Assembly (NCBI GenBank): GCA_910577095.1
Contig: CAJTLY010000005.1
Location: forward strand, 52,265 to 116,264
Length of the DNA stretch: 64,000 nucleotides
Direction: 5' to 3'
Source: an uncultured Alphaproteobacteria bacterium
GTDB taxonomy: Bacteria; Pseudomonadota; Alphaproteobacteria; RF32; CAG-239
Shown here piece by piece: positions 17,613 to 26,838 of this stretch. The notes beneath the pieces are model-generated. The model saw only the letters and a program-made list of their open reading frames with translations. It searched no databases and was not told where the DNA came from. Made by a program: the position numbers and the translations under genes. The number at the start of each line of letters is the position of its first letter. Position 1 is the first letter of the stretch.

Positions 17613-19250
17613 CTACCACGACTGGTAATACAGACTCTGCCTTTTATTGTTTTCCGGCATATCGTTATTGACGTTTTCGTTAATCCTTAAAGTCCTGATA
17701 ATAAACGAATTTGGCTCGCGGGAGGTGAAAACGGTATTTATTTTTCCGTAATCTACACCCTTATTAGTTAAAATATTGTGTAATAAGTTTAATCTTTTTT
17801 GCTGCAGTTCGAAAGAACTGGTGCGATCGATTCTCACTTCCAGGATAACGTTGGGATCCTCGATAACTTTGTTGGCGAATGCCTGAATCCATCGCAGGGT
17901 GGTTCCCGAAATTTCGGCGCGTCCGGGTTGGAAGGAAAGCCGCATTTCGGCCGGCAGGATTTTTGTCGGTGTTTTATCGCCGCCGAAAGCCGAAAATAAG
18001 CCTTTGCGTTTCTTGGCTTTTTTGGGTTTTTCAGTCGTTTCTTCGTCGGTTATTACGTTGTCGCCCTCATTGTTGTCAGAACTGCTGAACATCGAAGCGA
18101 GACTTTTAAACAGGCCGCCGCTTTTTTCCTCTTCGGCAACGGTTTCTTCTTCCGGTTCGGTGTTTTTTCGGTCAAGACTCTTTTTGGGAGAAACCAGTTG
18201 CGGCGTGAGGTTTTTGTCGTTAAGGATGTCTTCCGGGATCGGAATTAAGATGTTTTTGACCATTTCGGCGGTTTGAACCTGATTGGCTTCATCGGCCATA
18301 GCCTCGGGCCGATTGAGTATATCGGCGATTTCCGATTCGTTCATACCTTTGTAAAAATCTTCTTCCAATACATGATTGTTTTTCGGATTGCGGGCCCCTT
18401 TGGCAACGACCCAGGGACTTTCCTCGGTGTCGCGGGCAGTCATTTCGTGCCATTCGCGGCCGGAGATCCGGTCTTTTTCGAGAGTGGGCTTAACAGCGAT
18501 TGATTCGACGTCCAGCGTTCCGCCTGCCGCCATGGCAATCTGGTTGTCCGGCGCGGCGGTTGCAATTTCTACCGAGGTTTCGCGGCCTTTTTGCTGACCG
18601 AACTCCAGCGGAATCATATGATCATTTTTATCCGTTTCGGCGGCGGCAAGGGCTGCCGGGGCTTCTGTCGGCGCAGATTCGATCGGTTGCAGCGAAAGAA
18701 CGCTGTCTTCTCGGAGCTGAGGTTCGGTTTCTTGGGATGCCGACGCCAAAAGATCTTCGGCGTTTTTGGCCGTTTTTTCTATAGCCTGAACATCGGTTGT
18801 CAGGGCAAATGACGGTGTCTGTTCTTCAGTTGCCGCAATATTGCTTTCCGAGTCGTCGGAAGGCGATGTTTCCGGTTTGTTTTCCGCTAAAGTTGCATTC
18901 CGGGCAGCGGCAGAATATTCCAACGGAATATCGGCGGCATCTTCGACCGAACTGATGCTGATGCCGTTATCATTGTCGCTGTCAAAAACAAACAGATTTT
19001 TATCAATAAGAACATCCCGTTCATTCTTTCTCGGCAAAGGCGCTGCCAGCGAAAAAGCCTCAACCGGGGCCAGAGCCTGTCCCGAGACCGTCATATCGTT
19101 TTGGAAAAAGAGCGCAATGTTTTTTTCCGGAATGGATATTTCGGCGCTTTTCGGTTGTGCCGGCACGGCAAAAAGCTCATTAAACGCCCACATTGTGAAC
19201 AGAGAAATGATAAAACTGTTAACAAATATTTTAAAAGTCTTTTTTCTCAT
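17613..19250 (-). CDS. Envelope protein with OmpA-like C-terminal domain, first pilus gene
   Basis: A 545-residue protein read from ATG 19250 (GAGGGG upstream). It has a signal or anchor segment (TFKIFVNSFIISLFTMWAFNELFAVPA), about 370 residues of acidic, low-complexity linker rich in Glu, Thr and Ala, and a C-terminal domain of about 115 residues. That domain has the OmpA/MotB pattern: RLSFQPGRAEISGTTLRWIQAFA, then VILEVRIDRTSSFELQQKRLNLLHNIL, then INTVFTSREPNSFIIRTLRI. It is not a close match, so binding to peptidoglycan is inferred. It precedes the lipoprotein and secretin genes and may anchor the pilus complex to the wall. R64 has no equivalent that I know of. Confidence 0.68.
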   Translation of the reverse strand: MRKKTFKIFVNSFIISLFTMWAFNELFAVPAQPKSAEISIPEKNIALFFQNDMTVSGQALAPVEAFSLAAPLPRKNERDVLIDKNLFVFDSDNDNGISISSVEDAADIPLEYSAAARNATLAENKPETSPSDDSESNIAATEEQTPSFALTTDVQAIEKTAKNAEDLLASASQETEPQLREDSVLSLQPIESAPTEAPAALAAAETDKNDHMIPLEFGQQKGRETSVEIATAAPDNQIAMAAGGTLDVESIAVKPTLEKDRISGREWHEMTARDTEESPWVVAKGARNPKNNHVLEEDFYKGMNESEIADILNRPEAMADEANQVQTAEMVKNILIPIPEDILNDKNLTPQLVSPKKSLDRKNTEPEEETVAEEEKSGGLFKSLASMFSSSDNNEGDNVITDEETTEKPKKAKKRKGLFSAFGGDKTPTKILPAEMRLSFQPGRAEISGTTLRWIQAFANKVIEDPNVILEVRIDRTSSFELQQKRLNLLHNILTNKGVDYGKINTVFTSREPNSFIIRTLRINENVNNDMPENNKRQSLYYQSW

Positions 19251-19661
19251 TAACTTGACCCCTCTAATGGTTAACAATAAATTAAAATATGAGAATTGGC
19301 AAGCACATAATTCGCCGAATATTAAATTTTCGTCGTTTTTTTGGGGGGTGTACGGGGGTAGGACGGCAGTGGCATGGCAGCTGCATATTCAGAGTGATAT
19401 ATATAAATAAGTGTTTTCTTGTTTTTTGTTTCGGATAAAGCGAGGTTGGGACGGGAAACAACACGGCGGAGTCTGTCCCTTTTATTGTCCAAAATGAAGC
19501 TCAGTTAACTATGAATTTTTTGTTACAGGGATTTTTTGTAATGAAAAACAAATGGTTATTGAAAATGAATAAGAAATGATAATGCTGGTAATTTTGGAAA
19601 AAATCAGGTATCCTAAAAATGTATAAGTAAAGTACTTTTAATTAATTAAAGGAGAAAAACT
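19251..19661. other. Divergent promoter region between pilus and T4SS gene sets
   Basis: About 410 bases separate the first pilus gene (minus) from the first VirB2-like gene (plus). No coding frame is convincing. The part nearest VirB2 is very AT-rich, and a clear Shine-Dalgarno (AAAGGAG) lies just before 19662. Promoters for both directions must lie here, but no hexamer pair is good enough to mark. A shared regulator could act on both sets from this region. Confidence 0.55.
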
Positions 19662-20003
19662 ATGCAATTTATTAAAAGAAATATCTGGACGCTGGCTGCA
19701 ATGGTTTTGTTTGTAACCGTTGCTATGGTTGGCGATGCCGCGGCTGTTGACGGCACCAGCTTAATGACTCAGGCAAGCAAGAAGGTCTCTAACGTATTTG
19801 AAGCCGTTAGAACGATCATCTTCATCCTGGGTGGTTTTGGTCTGGTCGGTGTTGCTTTTGCGGCTATTTTCGGTAAAGTAAACTGGAAATGGTTTGCTGC
19901 TTTGGCTGTCGGTCTGGCTATCTTGGCTGCAGCGAACGCCGTTGTTCAATATGCGGCAGGCTCCAAAGCCGGTACGGGCGTAACTGATACCTTCGGTGTA
20001 TAG
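19662..20003 (+). CDS. virB2: VirB2-like T4SS pilin, paralogue 1
   Basis: A 113-residue VirB2/TrbC-type pilin. A signal peptide (WTLAAMVLFVTVAMVGDAAA) is followed by a mature part with two hydrophobic helices: RTIIFILGGFGLVGVAFAAIFG and WFAALAVGLAILAAANAVVQY, split by a short basic loop KVNWKW. This is the expected fold of the T4SS pilus subunit in the inner membrane. It is the first gene of the plus-strand set and is followed by a hairpin before paralogue 2, so it may be made in the largest amount. Confidence 0.83.
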   Translation: MQFIKRNIWTLAAMVLFVTVAMVGDAAAVDGTSLMTQASKKVSNVFEAVRTIIFILGGFGLVGVAFAAIFGKVNWKWFAALAVGLAILAAANAVVQYAAGSKAGTGVTDTFGV

Positions 20004-20025
20004 TTGCCTGTATACTAACTGATCG

Positions 20026-20067
20026 GGAGGGCTGGCAGAAGTTTTGGCTAGCCAATGACAGCCCTCC
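20026..20067 (+). terminator. Attenuator-like hairpin between VirB2 paralogues
   Basis: A 9-bp GC-rich stem (20026-20034 with 20059-20067) is followed by a short T-rich run. It lies between VirB2 paralogues 1 and 2. It probably stops part of the transcripts or protects the 3' end of the first message. Confidence 0.6.
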
Positions 20068-20100
20068 TATTTTACTACTAACAAAAGAAGGAAAAAGAAG

Positions 20101-20466
20101 ATGTTGTACGTAAAATTAAAGAAAATAATAATATTTGCATTGGTTGCGTTCTTAGCTTCTTCAATTTTATTTGCAACCAATTCTTACGCGGCATTGTTCG
20201 GCGATCTGACCTCAAAAGGTGCCGAGATCTTCAGGGGAATGCGCGAGATCATTTATGCGGTTGCCGGTTTCGGTATCGTCGCAATTGCCATCGGCGGTTT
20301 CTTCGGTAACTTTAACTGGAAATGGCTTGGGGCGATTATTATCGGCCTGATGGTTATCGCGACTACGGCCGGGATTATTAACTATATGGTGGAAAGTACG
20401 GTTATTACCCCGACCATGATCACTGATACGCTGATCAGCGGTAATGACTCGGGTCTGGCAAAATAG
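20101..20466 (+). CDS. virB2: VirB2-like T4SS pilin, paralogue 2
   Basis: A 121-residue paralogue of the preceding gene. Signal segment IIIFALVAFLASSILFATNSYA, then helices REIIYAVAGFGIVAIAIGGFFG and WLGAIIIGLMVIATTAGIINYMV around the same basic turn NFNWKW. The shared GGFG/AGFG and NWKW signatures show a duplication. It starts at ATG 20101 with GGAAAAAG upstream. Confidence 0.8.
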   Translation: MLYVKLKKIIIFALVAFLASSILFATNSYAALFGDLTSKGAEIFRGMREIIYAVAGFGIVAIAIGGFFGNFNWKWLGAIIIGLMVIATTAGIINYMVESTVITPTMITDTLISGNDSGLAK

Positions 20467-20493
20467 TTTGAACAGAGATTTTAGGAGGGTGCT

Positions 20494-21588
20494 ATGCAAA
20501 AATTTAAGATAAAAGATAGGATGTCTGTATCTCTGTTAACGTTGCTGACAGCTCTGTTTGTCTGTTTTAATCCGGGCGATGCCTTCGCTGATTTGTTGGG
20601 ATGCATGCAGAGCGAAGCAGAACACGGAATATTCAGAACCATTGCCTGCAAAGTGACCACGACATTATTTGATATTCGAAAAATTGTTTACATTTTGGGT
20701 GGTTTCGGGCTGATTGCCTTTACCTTTGCGGCGATTTTCAATAAAATCAGTTTTAAGCATTTGGGCAACATTGCAATCAGTTTGTTTCTGCTCTCGATGA
20801 TGACACCGTTTATTGAATATTTTACTCAGGCGGAAGGTCACAAATTGCAATACGGACACTTCTTGCAGCCGGATTTCACCGAAGCCGATTACTCGGCGAC
20901 TTTCGGCGAATGTCAGGGAAATGACTGCCCGACTTCTGTAACGGCAGCCGGCGGCGGAACCTCTATCGGCGGCGGAACTTCCGTTGGCGGCGGTGTCGGC
21001 GGTGGGCTGGGCGGCGGCGGACTGGTTCCCGGTGCAGACGGAAAAGTCATGCCGATTTTGCCGTCGGGTCCGGTTGGCAGCATTCCCGGTTTGTCGGGCG
21101 GCGTCGATTTGAAGACCATTTCGCTCAGCCCGGTCGGAACCAGCGGCGGCAGCGATGTTGATACCCGTACCGGTTGGCAGAAGTTCAAAGATACCATTAA
21201 GACGGTTAAGGACGAGGCTGTAAAAGGTTATAATACGGCAAGTACGGTTATCTCGGCAGCCAAGACGGTTTATACCGCGGTTGATTCGTCGGTTAAAGGA
21301 ATCAAAAATGCCGGCAGCATCAGCGAAGCGATCACCGCCGGTGTCGGAGCCTTTGACAACTATACCACAGCTACCGGAGCGATTACTTCGGCTGCCGGAA
21401 CGATCGGTACCAACTATACAGACAAGGAAGGAAAACCGAGTTTGGGGCAAAAAGTCGAAGACTTCTTTAAGGGCAGCAACAAAGGTGCCAATGAAGGAAA
21501 AGAAGTCACGCAGGATGTCGGAGTTATCAACGGAACGGCAAACGCCGCCAAAGATATCCCACAAGACATCGGAAATATTTTCAAGTAG
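20494..21588 (+). CDS. VirB2-like protein with long Gly-rich C-terminal extension
   Basis: A 364-residue protein. The first 120 residues are VirB2-like: a signal segment (SLLTLLTALFVCFNPGDAFA), a helix RKIVYILGGFGLIAFTFAAIFN, a basic turn KISFKH and a second helix. A tail of about 240 residues follows, with a glycine-rich stretch (residues 147-180), a Pro/Gly linker and a helical Ala/Thr/Lys-rich end. No ordinary VirB2 has such a tail. It could be a pilus-tip or plug variant, or a periplasmic assembly protein. It is followed by a strong terminator, so the three VirB2-like genes form a transcription unit. Confidence 0.72.
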   Translation: MQKFKIKDRMSVSLLTLLTALFVCFNPGDAFADLLGCMQSEAEHGIFRTIACKVTTTLFDIRKIVYILGGFGLIAFTFAAIFNKISFKHLGNIAISLFLLSMMTPFIEYFTQAEGHKLQYGHFLQPDFTEADYSATFGECQGNDCPTSVTAAGGGTSIGGGTSVGGGVGGGLGGGGLVPGADGKVMPILPSGPVGSIPGLSGGVDLKTISLSPVGTSGGSDVDTRTGWQKFKDTIKTVKDEAVKGYNTASTVISAAKTVYTAVDSSVKGIKNAGSISEAITAGVGAFDNYTTATGAITSAAGTIGTNYTDKEGKPSLGQKVEDFFKGSNKGANEGKEVTQDVGVINGTANAAKDIPQDIGNIFK

Positions 21589-21608
21589 TTTGTTGAAAAT
21601 CCGAAAAG

Positions 21609-21640
21609 CACCGCCTGTTCTCCCAGGGCGGTGTTTTTTT
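21609..21640 (+). terminator. Rho-independent terminator after VirB2 genes
   Basis: A 7-bp stem (21609-21615 with 21627-21633) is followed by seven T's. It ends the virB2 cluster and separates it from virB3-virB4. Confidence 0.85.
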
Positions 21641-21769
21641 GTTGCGTGGGCTGCAGTAATTGTTTTTCACGGATTTCTGTTGCGGTCAAAGCTGTTTTAA
21701 CCCGGAAAAATGCGGAGGGCGGCGATGATGCGTTCGGATCTGTAGTTCTCATTTCGCCAAGCTTTTTTG

Positions 21770-21798
21770 TTGCATAAAAGAAACTTTTCTTGTAGAAT
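21770..21798 (+). promoter_or_regulatory. Putative promoter for virB3-virB4 and following genes
   Basis: TTGCAT (21770-21775) and TAGAAT (21793-21798) are 17 bases apart, 24 bases before the virB3 start. It sits after the terminator of the virB2 cluster, where a new promoter is needed. Confidence 0.55.
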
Positions 21799-21822
21799 CG
21801 AAAAATAAAGGAATGGATTGAA

Positions 21823-22113
21823 ATGCGTGAACCAGTATTAAAAGCGGTAGCCAGTCCTCCGAAGATTCTTTGGGGGCCGTTTCTGCCGGTGCTGCTTAAT
21901 CTCGGCGTCCAGTTTCCGATTATGTTTGTGTCGATCGGCGCTTTTGAGATTAACCCGATTATTTTCGTGGCCAGCATTTTGCTGGTGCACGGCATAATTG
22001 TATTGTGGGGGACCAAAGAACCGCATATCTCCAGTATGATTCAGGCCTTTGGTCAGACTTATCGTATAACCAAAAATTTGTATAAGACAAAGGGGAATAA
22101 ATTTGCACCCTGA
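21823..22113 (+). CDS. virB3: VirB3-like T4SS inner-membrane protein
   Basis: A 96-residue protein with two hydrophobic segments (FLPVLLNLGVQFPIMFVSIGAF and INPIIFVASILLVHGIIVLW) close together and a basic, Lys-rich end. The size, topology and place directly before virB4 fit VirB3. VirB3 works with VirB4 in the inner-membrane complex. It overlaps the virB4 start by 11 bases. Confidence 0.75.
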   Translation: MREPVLKAVASPPKILWGPFLPVLLNLGVQFPIMFVSIGAFEINPIIFVASILLVHGIIVLWGTKEPHISSMIQAFGQTYRITKNLYKTKGNKFAP

Positions 22114-24535
22114 TTTTGATTTTTTCAGCACGTTCGTGCAAGGGCTGAGCACTAAAGAAGTTATTGTTGCGGTGATTGGTTTTATTTCGGCCGCAGCTTT
22201 TGCCGGTTTGTGGGTTACTAAACTGGGGCACAGCATTTTGCCGCAGCCGAGTGAATCCAAAGTGGCGGATTTCCTGCCGTTTAATAAACTGATGTCGGAC
22301 GGTATGACCATTCGTTGTTATAACGGTTCGTTTGCCCGTGTGTTTAAAATTGAGGGGCTGGATCTGGCTTTTGCCACCGAAGAGAAAAACGTCTCGATGC
22401 TCGAAGCGCGCAAATCCTGGATTGACAATATGTCGGATTTGCAGGTGACCTGCCGGGTTATTACGCTGCGCGAACGTATTCCGCCCGATGAAATTGTCGG
22501 CACTTTTGACAATCCGTTGTTGGAACAGGTTGCTTATACCTGGCAAAGTACGCTTAACCGGGTTTACAGCAATTCGCATTACATCATTATTTCAATTCCC
22601 GACCGGCCCGATGCTCTGAAGGATTTGAACTATGCCTCGCAAACGCTGATGGCAACCCTGAGTGAATATGGCGTGCGGGCGATGTTCGAAAGCGAAGACA
22701 GTCTTCCCAAAGACAGCCCGTTTCATGTTTTCAGCCGCATTTGCAGTCCGGTATCCAAACCGGATCCGAAAGTGCGTTCTGCCGAAGGCGCGGCGCTTAA
22801 CGAGATTTTGACGGCTGACCATATCCACTTTACCGGTGAAAACGGCATTATCAAATTCTTTTCCGGAGATAAGGAAATGTATGCCGTTACCATGGGGCTG
22901 CGAACCTCGGGCGATTTTATGGACGAGTCGATGATCGTGTCTTTGTTGGCCATTGACTGTGAACTGACGATGCTGCACAACATTAAGCCGATATTTAAAC
23001 CCAACGCCCGCGCGTTGTTGCTGCAACAGGCCAACATGGCGCGAATGACCAGCTTTTCCGGCGATGTGATTGCTCAGTACAATGAAGCGTTGTCCTCGAT
23101 TGAAGACAGCGATGCCAATTATCAGGCGTTGACCGAATATGCGATGACACTGGTATTAAAGGGACACAGTTTGGAAGAAATAGACTTTGCCGAAGGCGAA
23201 GTTCAGCGTATTTGCCGTTTGTTCGGCGTGACTCCGGTGCGCGAAGGCTGGGTCAGCCAGGCAACCTTCTTCAACCAGTTCCCCACCTATGATACCTATC
23301 CGCGGACCTACCGCTATTTGTCGCGGGTTGTTGCGGTTGCGGTGTCTTTTGACAAGCCGTCCGAAGGTTTTGCCAAGAGCGACTGGGGTCCGGGCGCGAT
23401 TTCGGTTTTCCGTACCACAACCGGTTCGGGTTATCGTTTCCAATTCCATGTTTCGTCGGAAGAATCTGCGGTGGCTCACTGTTGTATTATCGGTCCGACC
23501 GGACAAGGTAAAACGACTTTGCTGACGTTTTTGGCCGGACAGGCGATGCGGCACAAAGATCTGAAAGTGTTTTTCTTTGACCGTCACCGCGGTGCAGAAA
23601 TCTTTACCCGTGCGGTAAAGGGTGCGTATGTCGGTTTTGACGGCGATGAGAAAAACGTGTCGCTCAACCCGTTTGATGCCGAGCCGACGGCAAACAACCG
23701 TGCCTTTTTGCGCCGTTGGATGAAATCAATCACGATGGTCGACGACGCTTTGTCGGAGCGGGAAATTGCCCGTGCGGTAACAACGGCGTTTGATTATCTG
23801 CGTCCTGAAGAGCGGGTAATGAGCAACCTCTATAAAAGCTGTTTTTCGCCGACCGGAAATATGCGCCGCGAACTCTTCCGCTGGGTCAATCCCGATCAGT
23901 ACGGCAAGATCTTCAATGCTTCCAACGATAGCTTGGATCTGCATTCCAAACGTTTTATCGCCTTTGACTTTACTCATATTTTCGAAGACGAAACGTTGGC
24001 GCCGGCGGTCATCAGTTACATCATGCACCGTATTCAGTCGGAAACCGGTGAAACCGGGGTACCGTCACTGATCATGATCGATGAAACCGCGCCGATGCTC
24101 AAGCACCCGATGTTCCGTGACTACTTTATCATCGGTTTGCAGGAAGGACGTAAAAAACGTCAGGCTTATCTCTGCGCTTTCCAACAGCCGAACATTATCG
24201 ACCGGTTGGGAGTGGGCGAAGTTATCCGCGGTCAGTGCCAGACGGTTATTTTCTTCCGCAATCCGCAGGCGATGGCCGAAGATTATGTCAACTGGAACCT
24301 CAACCAGCGTGAGATCGACTTTGTATTCGGCCGTTCGTACCGCGATTTCCCCTATGCGATTTTGCTGTCGCGTCCGGCAACCGGAGAATCGGTTATTTTG
24401 GATGTTAATTTGGGCGGTCTCGGACCCTATCTGAAACTTTATAATTCGGGACGCAAAAATGTTCTGTTGGTGGAAGATCTGATTAAACAATACGGCGAAG
24501 ACAACTTTGTTACAAAATATTTAAATCTTGCCTGA
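22103..24535 (+). CDS. virB4: VirB4-like T4SS ATPase
   Basis: An 810-residue ATPase that energises T4SS pilus biogenesis and transport. The N-terminal CagE/TrbE-type domain runs to about residue 420. Walker A GPTGQGKTTLL is at about 463-473, and Walker B LIMIDETAPML at about 655-665, with the later HQNIIDR-like block (AFQQPNIIDRLGVGEVIRGQCQTVIFFRNPQA) typical of VirB4. A membrane segment near the N-terminus (VIVAVIGFISAAAFAGLWV) is unusual for VirB4 and could be a fused VirB3-like part or an anchor. The start is TTG 22103 with AGGGG upstream. Confidence 0.93.
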   Translation: MHPDFDFFSTFVQGLSTKEVIVAVIGFISAAAFAGLWVTKLGHSILPQPSESKVADFLPFNKLMSDGMTIRCYNGSFARVFKIEGLDLAFATEEKNVSMLEARKSWIDNMSDLQVTCRVITLRERIPPDEIVGTFDNPLLEQVAYTWQSTLNRVYSNSHYIIISIPDRPDALKDLNYASQTLMATLSEYGVRAMFESEDSLPKDSPFHVFSRICSPVSKPDPKVRSAEGAALNEILTADHIHFTGENGIIKFFSGDKEMYAVTMGLRTSGDFMDESMIVSLLAIDCELTMLHNIKPIFKPNARALLLQQANMARMTSFSGDVIAQYNEALSSIEDSDANYQALTEYAMTLVLKGHSLEEIDFAEGEVQRICRLFGVTPVREGWVSQATFFNQFPTYDTYPRTYRYLSRVVAVAVSFDKPSEGFAKSDWGPGAISVFRTTTGSGYRFQFHVSSEESAVAHCCIIGPTGQGKTTLLTFLAGQAMRHKDLKVFFFDRHRGAEIFTRAVKGAYVGFDGDEKNVSLNPFDAEPTANNRAFLRRWMKSITMVDDALSEREIARAVTTAFDYLRPEERVMSNLYKSCFSPTGNMRRELFRWVNPDQYGKIFNASNDSLDLHSKRFIAFDFTHIFEDETLAPAVISYIMHRIQSETGETGVPSLIMIDETAPMLKHPMFRDYFIIGLQEGRKKRQAYLCAFQQPNIIDRLGVGEVIRGQCQTVIFFRNPQAMAEDYVNWNLNQREIDFVFGRSYRDFPYAILLSRPATGESVILDVNLGGLGPYLKLYNSGRKNVLLVEDLIKQYGEDNFVTKYLNLA

Positions 24536-24610
24536 CGGACATAAAATAGATTTATAAAATAGTTTTTTTTTGCTATTATTAATATGACATAGACCAAGAC
24601 GGAGGGTGGT

Positions 24611-26161
24611 ATGGTAAATATTAAACGCATTGGTACGGGCATTTTGGGTGCAGGTGCCGGTTTGTTGGTTGTTATGGAAGCGCAGGCCGGATTGCCGACT
24701 TTTGATGCCGCCAATATTGCAGGAACGATCGGTATCGTCAAAAACGGTTCTGAAAATATTAAAGGAATCGGTGACATTACCAATAAAGTCGGTGAGCTGA
24801 ATACGATTGTCGGCGATGCCGCCGCATCCGTTTCCAAATTTCAGGCCGATTACGGCGATGAAATAAACAAGGGTATTGAGTTGGCGAAAAAGGCAATGGC
24901 ACGCAAAGCGGAAGCCGAAGCGGCCAAGGCCGCTCATGATGCCGAAGTTCAGGCACAGAAAGAAGCTTATCAGGCGGCGATGGACACGGTTGCCGAGCAG
25001 GATGTCGCCGACATGGAAGACGAAGCAGAGTTCGAAGAAGAATTTGTTGAAGAAGAGGCAGAAGTTGTCGAAGATTTGCCGGCCGATGATATGACAGCCG
25101 TTATGCCGGAAGAAGAAGGCGAAAAGGAAGAAGTGACGCCTCCGGTCATGAGTTCCGACGGTCGTGTATATGATGATGAAGAAGACGTCGGCGGCGAAAA
25201 TCTTGACGGTGTTCCCGGGGACGGCGAAGAACTGGACGGAGTCTCAGGTTCTGAAGAAAATGCAATTGATAACAGTTCCGAAATTCCAGAAGCTGTTGCA
25301 GGCGGTAACATACCTGTTAAAGCGGAGGCTGTTGTCCTTCCCGAACGGGAACTTCTCAATACCGGTATCGCGACGGAAACGCTTCCGTCCGGTCGTCGTC
25401 CGTTTGCGCGGCCGTCCGTTGTCGGTTCGGAGACGGTTCCGGTCCGTGTTGCGCCGGCAGCGGTAACCAAAGGCGATGCCGCGGTCGTTCCGGCTAAACT
25501 CGAAACCGCTGTCCCGGCGGCAAAGAAAATCGAAGCCGCGCCTGCCGCTGTCGCACCGGCGGTCAGACGCCAATTCCGGGTTTCGCCGAGATTGAATGGC
25601 GTTGCGGAAAAAGTTTCGGCCAACACCTATCGGCATCACGAAGTTTTGGCTTTTGCCAGCGCCTCCGACAGTGAAGGCGTCGGTAACAGCTATATCGGCA
25701 ACGTCTATGTCGTGCCGATGGCTCAACGTTGTTCGATCAGTGCCGAAACTTTTATCAAAAATGAAAAGAAACGTCAGGAATGTATTGAAACCATTATCCG
25801 TGAAAACAATGCCGACAACAGTTTTGATGCGGCGATCAGCATGAAAGAATGCCGTCAGATGGTTTATACGGCGGTTGTTTCCCTTTTGGCTGAGGCAACC
25901 AACGCCAAATACGAGGCGGCCAACTACAGCGACACTCTGGATGAGCAGGACAAACTGGCTGCAGATTCGACCGATGTTCGCGGTGATTTGACCGTGCTGG
26001 CGATGAGCAACTATCAAACTCAGCTTTTGCTGAACCGTATTTCGATGAATTTCTCTTCGCAGATTATTTTGGAAACGGTTGACCAGTTGTGTGCGGCGCG
26101 CAAAGACGTTTTGGGTGATTCTGATATGGATAAGGCTTCCGAAACCGGTGGAGAAAAATGA
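24611..26161 (+). CDS. Exported acidic protein of T4SS cluster, unknown
   Basis: A 516-residue protein. A weak signal segment (GTGILGAGAGLLVVMEAQAG) is followed by a coiled-coil stretch (about 60-125, Ala/Glu/Lys rich), a very acidic disordered region (about 130-220), a Pro/Val/Ala-rich linker (about 225-320) and a C-terminal folded domain with cysteines (QRCSISAE, KRQECIE, MKECRQMV, QLCAARK). The gene lies where virB5 often sits, but VirB5 itself is not recognisable. It begins after GGAGGGTGG, and its stop overlaps the next start. Codon use looks like the flanking genes. Confidence 0.7.
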   Translation: MVNIKRIGTGILGAGAGLLVVMEAQAGLPTFDAANIAGTIGIVKNGSENIKGIGDITNKVGELNTIVGDAAASVSKFQADYGDEINKGIELAKKAMARKAEAEAAKAAHDAEVQAQKEAYQAAMDTVAEQDVADMEDEAEFEEEFVEEEAEVVEDLPADDMTAVMPEEEGEKEEVTPPVMSSDGRVYDDEEDVGGENLDGVPGDGEELDGVSGSEENAIDNSSEIPEAVAGGNIPVKAEAVVLPERELLNTGIATETLPSGRRPFARPSVVGSETVPVRVAPAAVTKGDAAVVPAKLETAVPAAKKIEAAPAAVAPAVRRQFRVSPRLNGVAEKVSANTYRHHEVLAFASASDSEGVGNSYIGNVYVVPMAQRCSISAETFIKNEKKRQECIETIIRENNADNSFDAAISMKECRQMVYTAVVSLLAEATNAKYEAANYSDTLDEQDKLAADSTDVRGDLTVLAMSNYQTQLLLNRISMNFSSQIILETVDQLCAARKDVLGDSDMDKASETGGEK

Positions 26162-26838
26162 TGAAAAAAGCATTTTTTGTTTGGACATTGCTTCTGGCAC
26201 TCTTGAACGCCGGTTACGCCCGCGCCGACTTTGAGGCGGTGGAAACCGTACTCGGCAAGTTGGAAGACGTGCAGAAGGAAGCCCAAAACGTTCAGGAAGA
26301 GCTTAAAAAAGTGCAGGCCGGCATCAATGCTGCACGCCAGGGCGATTTCGGACCGCTGAAAGAAGTCAAGAGCAATATTCTGAACGATAAAAAGATCAAT
26401 GTCAAAATGATCGGCCCGATTGCCGAAAAAGTCGGTGATGTTAAGGAACTTGAAGGTGCAGTGGAAGAAAATATGATCCCAAACTATACCGATAAAGATC
26501 AGGATGCCACTTTTTTTGTTAACAAAGACACCACTGACGCCATCCGCCGCGAAAGCCTGAGTCGAATGTATGCGTATGCTTTGGTGCTTCGCGTTAACAT
26601 GGAGGAAGCGCGCACCAAAGGGCAGGCTGCGGATAAGCCGGTTACGGCGGGTGACAGCCGCGAGATTTTGCAGTCGGCGGCAACCAAAGAAGCGATGGAG
26701 AACGCCCGCCGTTACGCGCATATTTGGGATATGCAGTCGGCGATTTATGAATTGCAGCTGATTGAAAAGGCTCTGCTGTTCAGCAATAAAGACAAAGGCG
26801 AAAGCGGCAACTCCGCAGCGGAAGGAGACGAAAAATGA
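26161..26838 (+). CDS. Exported helical protein of T4SS cluster, unknown
   Basis: A 225-residue protein with a signal peptide (AFFVWTLLLALLNAGYARA) and a mostly helical, heptad-rich body (VETVLGKLEDVQKEAQNVQEELKKVQAGI; then MYAYALVLRVNMEEARTKGQ). VirB5-like proteins are also small, helical and exported, so this is the best VirB5 candidate of the four unknowns, but I see no specific VirB5 motif. Two tandem ATGs (26158 and 26161) occur; the second has the better distance from GGAG. It overlaps the next gene by four bases. Confidence 0.68.
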   Translation: MKKAFFVWTLLLALLNAGYARADFEAVETVLGKLEDVQKEAQNVQEELKKVQAGINAARQGDFGPLKEVKSNILNDKKINVKMIGPIAEKVGDVKELEGAVEENMIPNYTDKDQDATFFVNKDTTDAIRRESLSRMYAYALVLRVNMEEARTKGQAADKPVTAGDSREILQSAATKEAMENARRYAHIWDMQSAIYELQLIEKALLFSNKDKGESGNSAAEGDEK

